Origin: Bacteroidia bacterium
Lineage (GTDB): Bacteria > Bacteroidota > Bacteroidia > Flavobacteriales > Schleiferiaceae
NCBI GenBank assembly: GCA_030424545.1
Contig: JAUHWL010000004.1
Span: 236,731 to 300,730 of the forward strand
DNA length: 64,000 nucleotides
Direction: 5' to 3'
Positions 18,959 to 27,777 of this stretch are shown here, in pieces. Made by a program: the position numbers and the translations under genes. Each line of letters begins with the position of its first letter. The first letter of the stretch is position 1. Under the pieces are notes generated by a model. The model did no database searches, was not told the origin of the DNA, and worked only from the letters and a program-made list of their open reading frames with translations.

Positions 18959-20232
18959 TGAAAAGCAAATTTGTTACTGCACAAAAAGCTTTAGAGTTTG
19001 TGCAACCTGGCCACAGCGTATATATACATGCCGCTGCCGCTGCCCCTCAAGCATTGGTAAAAGCACTTGTAAACAGAGCGCCAAAGCTTAAAAACGTAAA
19101 GATTTTTCATTTGCATACCGAAGGCAATGCAGATTACACAAAACCCGAATACGAAGGCATTTTTGAAGTAAACGCATTGTTTATTGGTGGTAATGTGCGA
19201 AAAGCGGTTTGGGATGGTCGCGTAAACTTTATTCCTTGTTTTTTGAGCGAGATCCCGCTCATGTTTCGCAATAAAATTATTCCGCTTGATGTAGCATTAA
19301 TTCAGGTATCGCCACCTGATAAACACGGCTATTGTAGCTTGGGCACAAGTGTTGAAACAACAAGAGCTGCCTTAGAAATGGCCGCATGCGTAATTGCACA
19401 AGTAAACAAACACATGCCACGCACGCATGGAGACGGTTTTATACACATAAATCAAATAGACGCATTGGTAGAATGTGATGAAAAATTGCATGAAACAATT
19501 TTACCAGCCCCAAATGATGTAGAAGATAAAATTGGCAACCATATTGCCGGCATGATTGAAGACGGCTCTACCCTACAAATGGGCATTGGCACTATCCCAA
19601 ACGCAGTTTTGGCTAAGCTCAATCATCATAAAAATTTAGGCATTCATACAGAAATGTTTAGTGATGGAGTAATTCCATTGGTAAAATCTGGGGTAATTAA
19701 CAATTCTCAAAAAGCCGTTCATCCCGGTAAAATCATTTCTGGATTTGTAATTGGCAGTCAAAATCTTTATGACTTTATCGATGACAATCCCATGGTAAAC
19801 CTGTTAGATATAGCCTACGTAAACAACGTTAGCGTAATTAGAAAAAACAAAAAAGCTGTTTCTATCAACAGTGCCATTGAAGTGGATATAACAGGTCAAG
19901 TTTGTGCCGATTCAATCAGCACGAAGTTTTATAGCGGTGTAGGTGGCCAAATGGACTTTATTCGAGGAGCTTCACTTTCTGAGGGTGGTAAACCCATTAT
20001 TGCATTGCCCTCTGTAACCAATAAACATGCTTCTAAAATTGTTCCTATTTTAAAACCAGGCGCGGGCGTTGTTACAACACGTGCCCATGTGCAATATGTG
20101 GTAACAGAATTTGGTGTGGCCAATTTATATGGCAAAAACATAAAAGAGCGCATCCGTGCAATGATTAATATTGCGCATCCAGACCACAGAGAAGACATTG
20201 AAAGACAAGCCTTTGAGTATTATAATTTTTAA
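18958..20232 (+). CDS. Acetyl-CoA hydrolase/transferase family protein (4-hydroxybutyrate CoA-transferase-like)
   Basis: The 424-residue protein shows N-terminal Gly/Ala-rich strands (YIHAAAAAPQALVKAL), a DKHGYCSLGTSVETTRAAL motif, and the C-terminal GVGGQMDFIRGASLSEGGKPIIALPS. It belongs to the CoA-transferase family that swaps CoA between acids and CoA esters. The 4-hydroxybutyrate or acetate substrate is inferred from similarity and not established. It begins with GTG at 18958, overlapping the preceding gene by 1 nt, and its 3' end overlaps the longest frame of the following gene. Confidence 0.88.
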   Translation: MKSKFVTAQKALEFVQPGHSVYIHAAAAAPQALVKALVNRAPKLKNVKIFHLHTEGNADYTKPEYEGIFEVNALFIGGNVRKAVWDGRVNFIPCFLSEIPLMFRNKIIPLDVALIQVSPPDKHGYCSLGTSVETTRAALEMAACVIAQVNKHMPRTHGDGFIHINQIDALVECDEKLHETILPAPNDVEDKIGNHIAGMIEDGSTLQMGIGTIPNAVLAKLNHHKNLGIHTEMFSDGVIPLVKSGVINNSQKAVHPGKIISGFVIGSQNLYDFIDDNPMVNLLDIAYVNNVSVIRKNKKAVSINSAIEVDITGQVCADSISTKFYSGVGGQMDFIRGASLSEGGKPIIALPSVTNKHASKIVPILKPGAGVVTTRAHVQYVVTEFGVANLYGKNIKERIRAMINIAHPDHREDIERQAFEYYNF

Positions 20233-23077
20233 TAATAAAAGCATAGATGGAAAGAAGTTAGGTGGAATTATATTCCGCCTTTTTCTGCTTTTGTGGATTA
20301 CGCCCAGTGCAATACAAGGCCAAGTAAGTTTGCACTATCAATCTCAAAACGTAGTATTAAATCAAAGCCAACAAACCCTAACAGGAACGCTCTCTATTGC
20401 CGTAAAAAACAACAATACCGACACACTACACACGTTACATTGGCATTTTTGGGCAAATGCATATAAAAACAAAAACACATATTTAGCCAATGAGTTGCTA
20501 GAAAATCAAACGGCAAAAATGCGGTTTGCTAAAAAAGCGCAACTCGGGTATTTTGAAATTATTCCTGCAAAAGATGTTTATGTAGATCAAAACGAGACCT
20601 TCAACATATCAGATTCGTTAATAAAAGAGTATCCTGAGTATATAGAAATGCCCACTTCTATTTTACCTGGAGAAGAATTAACGCTGCGTTTAGATTTTGT
20701 ACTTAAACTTCCATCGGCCCAATTTAACGGGTTTGGCGAAGACGAACATACCATTCGTCTTTCGCATTGGTTACCCCTTTTGGCTAAACCCCAAGATGCA
20801 GATTCATTAACGCCTTACAATAGCAAAAACAGAGATGCCTGGTTTTATAACGGTACTTATGATTTGAGGCTAAAATCAACCGCGCCCGCTAATCTGGTTT
20901 CTAATATTCCTTTTGAAAAGCTCAATGAACTTTCATGGCATATTGAGACACAAGAACAGTGTACAGATGCTGTACTAATCTTTTTTAGCCAGAGCACGCG
21001 CTATACTATTCCCAACTTGGAAAAAGATGTTACAATGCATTTTTTCAATTCGTTTCCTCCGTTTAACCAAACCGTAAGCTGGCAAAGGGTAACAAAATTC
21101 CTAAAAGAAGAATGGGGCTGGACACCTGCACCAAAAAACCAATTGGTGTTTTTAGAAAAGCTTGGTTTAAAGAGCACAGGTAGCTTATACATACTTTCAA
21201 GCAACAAAGCGCAAGATGAGTTAGAAGCAGAACTAGTAGATGAGATTGTTCAAACAATAGCCCGTGAAGAGCTAAATATCAACCCGTTAAAAGCGCCTTG
21301 GCTAATTGAGGGAATGGGCAATTATTACAAACACCTGTACTTTGAAACGTACTATCCCGATAAAAAATTAATAGGTCCATTTGCCGAAACTTTTGTGGCC
21401 AAACTATTTGATATAGACCATTACCCCATCCGCTACCAAAACAGAATGTTGTTTTTATACATGGCACGCCAAGGATTAGATGAGCCTTTAAGTGATGATG
21501 AAGAAGTTTTTTCTCGCGCCAATTACCAAGCCGTTGTAAAAGGAAAAACGGCCATGATGTTTCAATACGTAAGAGATTACACGGGCAATAATAACTTTAA
21601 ACGAAGCATGCACAGGTGGCTTGCCAACACAAAAGGAGAAAATACTGCAACCGATTTTAAGAATAACATTGCTTATTACTGCAATAAAAACACCGATTGG
21701 ATATTAGGCGACATATATTCCACCAATAATAAATTAGATTACGCTTTGGTGAAATCAGAACACTGCTCTTCTGTATATACCGCAACCATAAAAAACAAGG
21801 GAGAGATTTTAACACCCTATTCTATAACAGGTTATAAAGACGGCAAACCAGTATTACAAGAATGGTTTGAAGGGCATAAAGGAAAAAAAACTGTACAAAT
21901 ACATTTAGAAGATTACGATGAAATACGGCTGGATGAAAGCGAAAGCATGCCGGAAATAAATCAGAAAAACAACAACATACGCACCACGGGCATATTTAAG
22001 AAAATCCAACCCTTAAAACTGCAATTTTATACCAGCTTTGAGAACCCAAAAAAAACTCAAATATTCTGGCTGCCAAGCGTAAAATTTAACGCTTACGATA
22101 AAGTTTTATTAGGCGCGCAGTTTTACAATACCAACCTATTTGTAAAACCATTTGAATATAGAATAGCTCCTGACTATAGCACCGGAACGGGTAGCTTAAC
22201 AGGAATGGCGAGTTTAAAATTTAACTGGACGCAAAACAGCGATTTATTTCACCGCATTAGTTTTGGTTTGTATGGTCAATACTACCATTATGCTGAAAAT
22301 TTAGCTTACACACGCTTATCGCCTACTTTAACATTCTATTTTCAAAAGCAGCATCCGCGCAGCCCTTGGAACAGCGAGCTGAGATTAAGAGGAGTTTCTG
22401 TAAACCGCGAAAAACCATCAGCATTATCAGAGATATCACCGCAAACAACCATACCAAACTACACCATTGTAGATGCCCAAATTAAAGCTGAAAAAGGCAC
22501 GTTATTAAACCCTTTTATTTTTAAAGGAGATGTTCAGTTTGGAGAAGATTTTAGCAAAATATCTGTTGATTTTAAACAACGGTGGCGTTTAACCAAAAAC
22601 CACTTACTTACGCTAAGGTTCTTTTCGGGGGTACTTTTAGAATTTAATGACAATGATATTGACCCTTATTTTGAATACGGATTAAGTGGAACCAACGATT
22701 ATCTTTTTGATTATTACTTTATTGGGCGAAGCGAAACAACGGGTATTTGGAGTCAACAAATGTTTACCACCGATGGTGGGTTTAAATCGCAAACAAACAC
22801 CTTTGGCAAGCAATTGGTTTCTGGCAACATAAACATACCCTTTTACCGGTTTTTTGGGGCATTTGCTGATGCTGGGTACTTTTTTGATTACGATGAATTA
22901 GCTTGGGATTATGGAATTTACTTAGAGTTTATTCCAGATTTTATTGAAATATATTTTCCCATTCAAAACAATCAAAGCAATATAATTGCAGAACCAAATT
23001 ATCATGAAAATATCAGATTTGTTTTAAACTTAAAGTTTGACGAAATAATTAATAGAATTCGCAGAGGTTGGTATTAA
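20171..23077 (+). CDS. M1-like pseudo-peptidase fused to an outer-membrane barrel-like domain
   Basis: The 968-residue protein has an N-terminal signal region and an M1 aminopeptidase-like part (NVVLNQSQQTLTGTLSI, LHWHFWANAYKNKNTY). However, the zinc-binding HExxH motif is absent: the equivalent stretch reads VQTIAREELNINPLKAPWLIEGMGNYYK. About 350 C-terminal residues have alternating strand patterns and end in DEIINRIRRGWY, as in outer-membrane barrels. No ATG is available near the start: TTG at 20171 or TTG at 20213 (the latter overlaps the upstream stop by 20 nt) are the candidates. It is probably catalytically inactive. Confidence 0.7.
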   Translation: MRIQTTEKTLKDKPLSIIIFNNKSIDGKKLGGIIFRLFLLLWITPSAIQGQVSLHYQSQNVVLNQSQQTLTGTLSIAVKNNNTDTLHTLHWHFWANAYKNKNTYLANELLENQTAKMRFAKKAQLGYFEIIPAKDVYVDQNETFNISDSLIKEYPEYIEMPTSILPGEELTLRLDFVLKLPSAQFNGFGEDEHTIRLSHWLPLLAKPQDADSLTPYNSKNRDAWFYNGTYDLRLKSTAPANLVSNIPFEKLNELSWHIETQEQCTDAVLIFFSQSTRYTIPNLEKDVTMHFFNSFPPFNQTVSWQRVTKFLKEEWGWTPAPKNQLVFLEKLGLKSTGSLYILSSNKAQDELEAELVDEIVQTIAREELNINPLKAPWLIEGMGNYYKHLYFETYYPDKKLIGPFAETFVAKLFDIDHYPIRYQNRMLFLYMARQGLDEPLSDDEEVFSRANYQAVVKGKTAMMFQYVRDYTGNNNFKRSMHRWLANTKGENTATDFKNNIAYYCNKNTDWILGDIYSTNNKLDYALVKSEHCSSVYTATIKNKGEILTPYSITGYKDGKPVLQEWFEGHKGKKTVQIHLEDYDEIRLDESESMPEINQKNNNIRTTGIFKKIQPLKLQFYTSFENPKKTQIFWLPSVKFNAYDKVLLGAQFYNTNLFVKPFEYRIAPDYSTGTGSLTGMASLKFNWTQNSDLFHRISFGLYGQYYHYAENLAYTRLSPTLTFYFQKQHPRSPWNSELRLRGVSVNREKPSALSEISPQTTIPNYTIVDAQIKAEKGTLLNPFIFKGDVQFGEDFSKISVDFKQRWRLTKNHLLTLRFFSGVLLEFNDNDIDPYFEYGLSGTNDYLFDYYFIGRSETTGIWSQQMFTTDGGFKSQTNTFGKQLVSGNINIPFYRFFGAFADAGYFFDYDELAWDYGIYLEFIPDFIEIYFPIQNNQSNIIAEPNYHENIRFVLNLKFDEIINRIRRGWY

Positions 23078-23088
23078 ATTAAGTTATA

Positions 23089-24123
23089 ATGAAGAGACTA
23101 TTACTTTTTGTTTTTTTAATTGGCGTGTCATTTCACGCATTTTCTCAAGGTACTACACTAAGAAATAAAACGTCTAAACAAGTTGAACCTTATGAGTACG
23201 ATTATGTATTTCCTATTTTAGGTCAAGGTGCAGCAGACAAGGGTTTTAAATTGCCTTTGCCACATGGTATTATGTTTAACTTCTTGCCCATGCAGCAGTT
23301 TATTCAAATTAGCGATTTACATGTTGGGTTTAACAATGGCGAACTAATAAATCTTGAAAACATTGTAAAATTTGATAAAACCAAAGTAAATGGCGTTACG
23401 TACAATTTTAGATTTGATACTTGGGTACTCCCCTTCTTAAACGTTTACGCCATGTATGGCAGGTTAAACTCTAAGGTTAATGTAAACATTGTTAAACCTA
23501 TAGACTTAACAACAACCACAACTTCTATTGGGCAATATGGTAGCATCGGGGCAATGGTAGCTGGTGCTTTTGGCAACTTTTTCTTTTCTGGAGATTTTAA
23601 CCATTCATGGACTACGAGCGATAAATTAGATAAGCCTGCTCGCGTTTTAGTGGGTAGCGCTAGAGTTGGTCCAATTTTTAGCATTAGAGATAAGCCTGAA
23701 ATGAATGTTGCGTTTTGGGGAGGCATCATGTATACACATCTTGTTAGCGAAACCGTTGGAAGTATAAATGCCAACGAGGTTTTCCCTAATCTAGGTAGCG
23801 ATGTGGATGAAACTATATCTGATTTAAATGATTATTACAATTCGTTAGGGCCAGGTGGCCAGCTATTATTTAAAGACGTGTATGAAAAACTTGTTAACGG
23901 TTTAACCTCAGTAAAAGACTTTGGAGATAATGGTACGATTCAATATCAAATGCAAAAAAGCATTCAAAACCCGTACAACTTAGCCATTGGCGGACAATGG
24001 CAAATTAACCTACGTTGGCAACTTAGAACAGAAGTACAACTTCTTGGAGACAGGACAGCCGGATTGTTATCTTTAAACTATAGGTTTGGCATTCCAGGTA
24101 AAAATCTATTTTCTAAAAAATAA
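23089..24123 (+). CDS. Exported outer-membrane-like protein
   Basis: The 344-residue protein has a signal peptide (residues 1-19, SFHAFSQ) and a beta-rich body with alternating aromatic and small residues: YNFRFDTWVLPFLNVYAMYG, GNFFFSGDFNHSWT, and a C-terminal strand ending NYRFGIPGKNLFSKK. This suggests an outer-membrane barrel. I do not recognise the family. It begins 11 nt after the barrel-containing pseudo-peptidase and is followed by a lipoprotein gene, so a small envelope operon is likely. Confidence 0.65.
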   Translation: MKRLLLFVFLIGVSFHAFSQGTTLRNKTSKQVEPYEYDYVFPILGQGAADKGFKLPLPHGIMFNFLPMQQFIQISDLHVGFNNGELINLENIVKFDKTKVNGVTYNFRFDTWVLPFLNVYAMYGRLNSKVNVNIVKPIDLTTTTTSIGQYGSIGAMVAGAFGNFFFSGDFNHSWTTSDKLDKPARVLVGSARVGPIFSIRDKPEMNVAFWGGIMYTHLVSETVGSINANEVFPNLGSDVDETISDLNDYYNSLGPGGQLLFKDVYEKLVNGLTSVKDFGDNGTIQYQMQKSIQNPYNLAIGGQWQINLRWQLRTEVQLLGDRTAGLLSLNYRFGIPGKNLFSKK

Positions 24124-24129
24124 TTGGGT

Positions 24130-24558
24130 ATGAAATACATCTACGCGTTTTTTATAATCACATTTTTAATGGGTTGTGGAAGCCAGAAAAACACAGCAAA
24201 TAGCACCAACAGCACAGATAAATTGTTAGGCACCTATCAATGGGTTTCGTCTAAGTATATGACGCGTGGCATGAAGGAAGTAAAACTAAGCAACCCTGAA
24301 ACCCGAGGCTATTCAATAGTGCTCGAAATCAAAAAGACTGAAATAGATATCATAAAAAATGATAAAAAGGTAGCCACCGTACCTTATAAAATAATTTTCT
24401 CTACAGACAATCAACCCATCATTCAAGTACAAATACCCCAAGACGATTTTTCTTTTTACATCGCTTCAGGGCCATTTGTTATAGAAGGTGATATAACAAC
24501 CATAATTGGCACTTACAATGATGCCGGAGAAGACCAAACCTATAAACGTTTAAAATAA
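24130..24558 (+). CDS. Hypothetical lipoprotein
   Basis: The 142-residue protein starts at the ATG at 24130 (the frame could extend 6 nt to a TTG, but the ATG is stronger). Its signal peptide ends in the lipobox MGC (Cys about residue 15). The mature part forms a small beta-rich domain (LLGTYQWVSSKY, PYKIIFSTDNQPIIQV, TTIIGTYNDAG) like short lipocalin-type proteins. The family is not recognised. It lies 6 nt after the preceding gene and 3 nt before the next. Confidence 0.75.
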   Translation: MKYIYAFFIITFLMGCGSQKNTANSTNSTDKLLGTYQWVSSKYMTRGMKEVKLSNPETRGYSIVLEIKKTEIDIIKNDKKVATVPYKIIFSTDNQPIIQVQIPQDDFSFYIASGPFVIEGDITTIIGTYNDAGEDQTYKRLK

Positions 24559-24561
24559 TTC

Positions 24562-25131
24562 ATGGAATATACAGTAGAACTAAAAGCATGGGAAGATCAA
24601 TTTTACAACGCATTGGTTGGAAAATCGCTTGCCGATTTAGAAATGCTACAAGTTAACCCTCAGTATTTTGCTTTTGACCCAGAACGCGTTTGGGTGCTAG
24701 ATGGTGGCATAGAAATCACTACTTCTGAAGATGAAAAAATATCGTTCTGTTGGCACAAAAACGTAGAGCTCATGGATATGAAAATGGGCGATTCTGAACC
24801 CCTGTTTGATGATTTGGACTATTACGTAATTGAAGATGTTACCGAAAAAATTAAAACCAAGCTGCTAAACAAAACCATTAGCAATGTAGAGTTTGAGTGG
24901 AACTGGTACCAAATGCTAGATGAAAACTTTGAGCTTGAAGACAAACTTCACTACGCCCCATTGGGTGTAACTTTGTTTTTTGAAGACAATCAACAGCTAC
25001 AGCTTGCAGCTATAAAGTTTGCTTTAGACGGGCAAACACTTGCCAATGCCACCTATTTACCAGAAGGCGATTTGTTGGTTGCGCTAAACGAAAACATTCC
25101 AATAAAACTAGAAGAAGAGCCCCATGATTAG
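24562..25131 (+). CDS. Hypothetical protein
   Basis: The 189-residue acidic protein lacks a signal peptide and membrane segment. Its sequence has tryptophan-rich parts (MEYTVELKAWEDQFYNAL, FEWNWYQMLDENFELEDK) and a long alpha/beta pattern. No family is recognised. It closes the cluster 20171-25131 and is followed by an intergenic region with a -7 promoter element for the next gene. Confidence 0.7.
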   Translation: MEYTVELKAWEDQFYNALVGKSLADLEMLQVNPQYFAFDPERVWVLDGGIEITTSEDEKISFCWHKNVELMDMKMGDSEPLFDDLDYYVIEDVTEKIKTKLLNKTISNVEFEWNWYQMLDENFELEDKLHYAPLGVTLFFEDNQQLQLAAIKFALDGQTLANATYLPEGDLLVALNENIPIKLEEEPHD

Positions 25132-25189
25132 GGAAATAGGCTTTATCTAATCGCAAATAGATTTGGTCTTAAATTTTCTTCCTGTTTAT

Positions 25190-25197
25190 TACCTTTG
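25190..25197 (+). promoter_or_regulatory. -7 element (TACCTTTG) of the fused E1 gene
   Basis: TACCTTTG exactly matches TAnnTTTG and lies 36 nt before the chosen start at 25234. A TTTG at 25162-25165 could be the -33 element, though the 24-nt gap is somewhat long. It supports the internal ATG rather than the TTG at 25195, which would sit inside the element. Confidence 0.6.
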
Positions 25198-25233
25198 CGC
25201 CACTTCATTTCACATGTAAAAAAACCGATAGTT

Positions 25234-27645
25234 ATGGGCAAAACCCTTACGGAAAAAGAGATTTCATTCGAAGAGTTTAAAACAAGTGTTCTTGCTGATT
25301 TTAAGCTGGCTACAATAAGCAGAGAAACCAGTCTGCTTGGTAGACGCGAGGTGCTTACTGGCAAAGCTAAGTTTGGCATTTTTGGCGATGGCAAAGAAGT
25401 TGCCCAATTGGCATGGGCCAAAGTGTTTGAAAATGGAGATTTCCGTTCTGGGTACTACCGTGACCAAACGTTTATGATGGCCATTGGTGCGTTAGATGTT
25501 CGCTCCTTCTTTGCCAGTTTATATGCAGATACCAATTTAGAAAACGAACCTGCCAGCGGTGGGCGCCAAATGAATGGCCACTTTACAACACGCAGCTTAA
25601 GTACTGATGGAAGCTGGAAAAACCTACTTGAGCAGAAAAACTCTAGTCCAGACATTAGCCCAACCGCTGGGCAAATGCCTAGATTGCTTGGACTGGCCCA
25701 AGCGTCTAAAATTTATAGAAACGTTTCTGAACTTAAAGACAATAAACTTTTTAGTAAAAACGGAAATGAAATAGCATGGGGAACGATTGGCAACGCTTCT
25801 AGCAGCGAAGGTTTGTTTTTCGAAACCATCAATGCAGCGGGCGTATTGCAAGTACCTATGGTAATTTCTGTCTGGGATGATGGATACGGAATCTCGGTTC
25901 CTGCGAAGTATCAAACAACCAAAGAAAACATCAGCGAAATCTTAAAAGGGTTTCAGCGCGATGAAAATAATGCTGGATATGAAATCATCACCGTGCGTGG
26001 CTGGGATTATCCAGAATTAATAAAAGCTTACGAAAAAGCTTCTCGCATTGCCCGCGAAGAACACGTGCCTGTTATGGTTCACGTTCGTGAAATGACACAA
26101 CCGCAAGGCCACTCTACATCGGGAAGCCACGAGCGTTACAAAAATGCCGAGCGCCTGCAATGGGAATTAGATTTTGATTGCATCTTAAAAATGCGTGAGT
26201 TTATTCTTGCCAACTCTATTGCAACCGACAAAGAGCTAGATGATATTGTTAAAAATGCCAAAAAACATGTGAGAGAAGAAAAAGCCGCTGCATGGAAGGC
26301 ATTTTTAAATCCGATAAAAGATGAGGTTGCACAAGCGATTGAATTAACCAAAGCTCTGGCAAACGATAGTGCCAATGGTGCTTTTATTCATAAACATATA
26401 GAAGCTGTAGAGGCTGTTTCAGAACCTTTACACAAAGATGCTATTAGCCTTTGTAGAACGGCTTTGCGCTATGCACGTGGAGAAAATAGCCCTGCAAAAC
26501 AACAAGTGATTGCTTGGTTAAACCAACAAGGCGTTTTAAATACCGAGCGTTACTCATCTAAATTATACAGCGAGTCTGAATGGGCTGCCGTTAATATTGA
26601 CGAAGTAAAACCCATTTACAATGATGAATCTAAAAATGTTGATGGCCGTGTAGTTTTAAGAGACAATTTTGACCATTTATTATCTACCCAACCTGAAGTA
26701 TTAATCTTTGGTGAAGACAGTGGAAAAATTGGCGATGTAAACCAAGGTTTAGAAGGTTTGCAAGATAAGCATGGTGAATTGCGCGTGGCTGATGCCGGAA
26801 TTAGAGAAGCTACGATTTTGGGGCAAGGCATTGGCATGGCCATGCGTGGCCTCCGACCTATTGCCGAAATTCAATATTTAGATTACTTGCTTTATGCATT
26901 GCAAATTATGAGCGATGATTTGGCAACCGTACAATACCGTACAAAAGGCGGCCAAAAAGCACCCGTTATTGTGCGCACCAGAGGTCATAGACTAGAAGGT
27001 ATTTGGCACAGTGGTTCTCCTATGGGAACGATTATTAACGCTTTACGTGGCATACACATTCTTGTACCTAGAGACATGACCAAAGCTGCTGGATTCTATA
27101 ATACAATGCTGCAAAGCGATGAACCAGCACTGATTATAGAATGTCTTAACGGCTATCGTTTAAAAGAAAAAATGCCAAGCAATTTATCGGAGATTCGCAC
27201 ACCAGTTGGTGTGGTAGAAACCATTCGCGAGGGAAGTGATGTAACCATTGTAACCTACGGAAGCACTTGCCGCATAGCCCAAGATGCCGCCAAAAACCTT
27301 AGCGAGGCTGGCATTGAGGTAGAACTGATTGATGTGCAAAGTTTACTGCCGTTTGATTTAAACCACGACATTGTAAAAAGCTTAGAAAAAACCAACCGTA
27401 TTCTTTTCTTAGACGAAGATGTACCCGGTGGTGGAACAGCTTATATGATGCAAAAAGTTCTTGATGAACAAGGTGGATACAATCATTTAGACAGCAAACC
27501 CATCGCACTTGCCGCAAAAGCTCACCGTCCTGCTTATGGCACCGATGGCGATTATTTTAGCAAACCAAGTGCAGATGACGTGTTTGAAACTGTTTATGAG
27601 ATGATGCACGAATTTAATCCAACAAAATATCCAGCGCTTTATTAA
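25234..27645 (+). CDS. Fused 2-oxoacid dehydrogenase E1 (alpha + beta)
   Basis: The 803-residue protein fuses the E1 alpha and beta subunits of a thiamine-diphosphate-dependent 2-oxoacid dehydrogenase. The N-terminal half holds the alpha domain, with YYRDQTFMMAIG, the ThDP region GNASSSEGLFFE and VWDDGYGISVP. The second half is the beta domain: ILIFGEDSGKIGDVNQGLEG, then GQGIGMAMRGLRPIAEIQYLDYL and SLLPFDLN. Such fusions are common in Bacteroidota as pyruvate or branched-chain oxoacid dehydrogenases; the exact substrate is not clear. I chose the ATG at 25234, since the upstream TTG lies within the promoter. Confidence 0.93.
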   Translation: MGKTLTEKEISFEEFKTSVLADFKLATISRETSLLGRREVLTGKAKFGIFGDGKEVAQLAWAKVFENGDFRSGYYRDQTFMMAIGALDVRSFFASLYADTNLENEPASGGRQMNGHFTTRSLSTDGSWKNLLEQKNSSPDISPTAGQMPRLLGLAQASKIYRNVSELKDNKLFSKNGNEIAWGTIGNASSSEGLFFETINAAGVLQVPMVISVWDDGYGISVPAKYQTTKENISEILKGFQRDENNAGYEIITVRGWDYPELIKAYEKASRIAREEHVPVMVHVREMTQPQGHSTSGSHERYKNAERLQWELDFDCILKMREFILANSIATDKELDDIVKNAKKHVREEKAAAWKAFLNPIKDEVAQAIELTKALANDSANGAFIHKHIEAVEAVSEPLHKDAISLCRTALRYARGENSPAKQQVIAWLNQQGVLNTERYSSKLYSESEWAAVNIDEVKPIYNDESKNVDGRVVLRDNFDHLLSTQPEVLIFGEDSGKIGDVNQGLEGLQDKHGELRVADAGIREATILGQGIGMAMRGLRPIAEIQYLDYLLYALQIMSDDLATVQYRTKGGQKAPVIVRTRGHRLEGIWHSGSPMGTIINALRGIHILVPRDMTKAAGFYNTMLQSDEPALIIECLNGYRLKEKMPSNLSEIRTPVGVVETIREGSDVTIVTYGSTCRIAQDAAKNLSEAGIEVELIDVQSLLPFDLNHDIVKSLEKTNRILFLDEDVPGGGTAYMMQKVLDEQGGYNHLDSKPIALAAKAHRPAYGTDGDYFSKPSADDVFETVYEMMHEFNPTKYPALY

Positions 27646-27659
27646 GCGTTTACATTATA

Positions 27660-27706
27660 TTCAACAAGCTCAGTATAATCATAATGGTTAAACTGAGCTT
27701 GTCGAA
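27660..27706. repeat. REP-like inverted repeat
   Basis: TTCAACAAGCTCAGT (27660-27674) and ACTGAGCTTGTCGAA (27692-27706) are inverted copies matching at 14 of 15 positions around a 17-nt loop. The sequence ACTGAGCTTGTCGAA belongs to a widespread intergenic repeat type in Bacteroidota and other bacteria. It lies 14 nt after the E1 stop and could also stabilise the mRNA end. Confidence 0.7.
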
Positions 27707-27707
27707 T

Positions 27708-27765
27708 TTTCCAACATTCAACGTTCAACCTTGAACCTTGAACTTTGAACCTTCAACCCCTTAAC
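27708..27765 (+). repeat. Short TTGAAC/TTCAAC repeat tract
   Basis: After the REP-like element the sequence repeats variants of CAAC(A/G)TTCAAC and CTTGAAC: ATTCAACGTTCAACC, TTGAACCTTGAACTTTGAACC, TTCAACC. Spacing is 7 to 8 nt per unit. It reaches to the start region of the methyltransferase gene. No gene function is seen in it. Confidence 0.6.
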
Positions 27766-27777
27766 TCCCCAAACATC

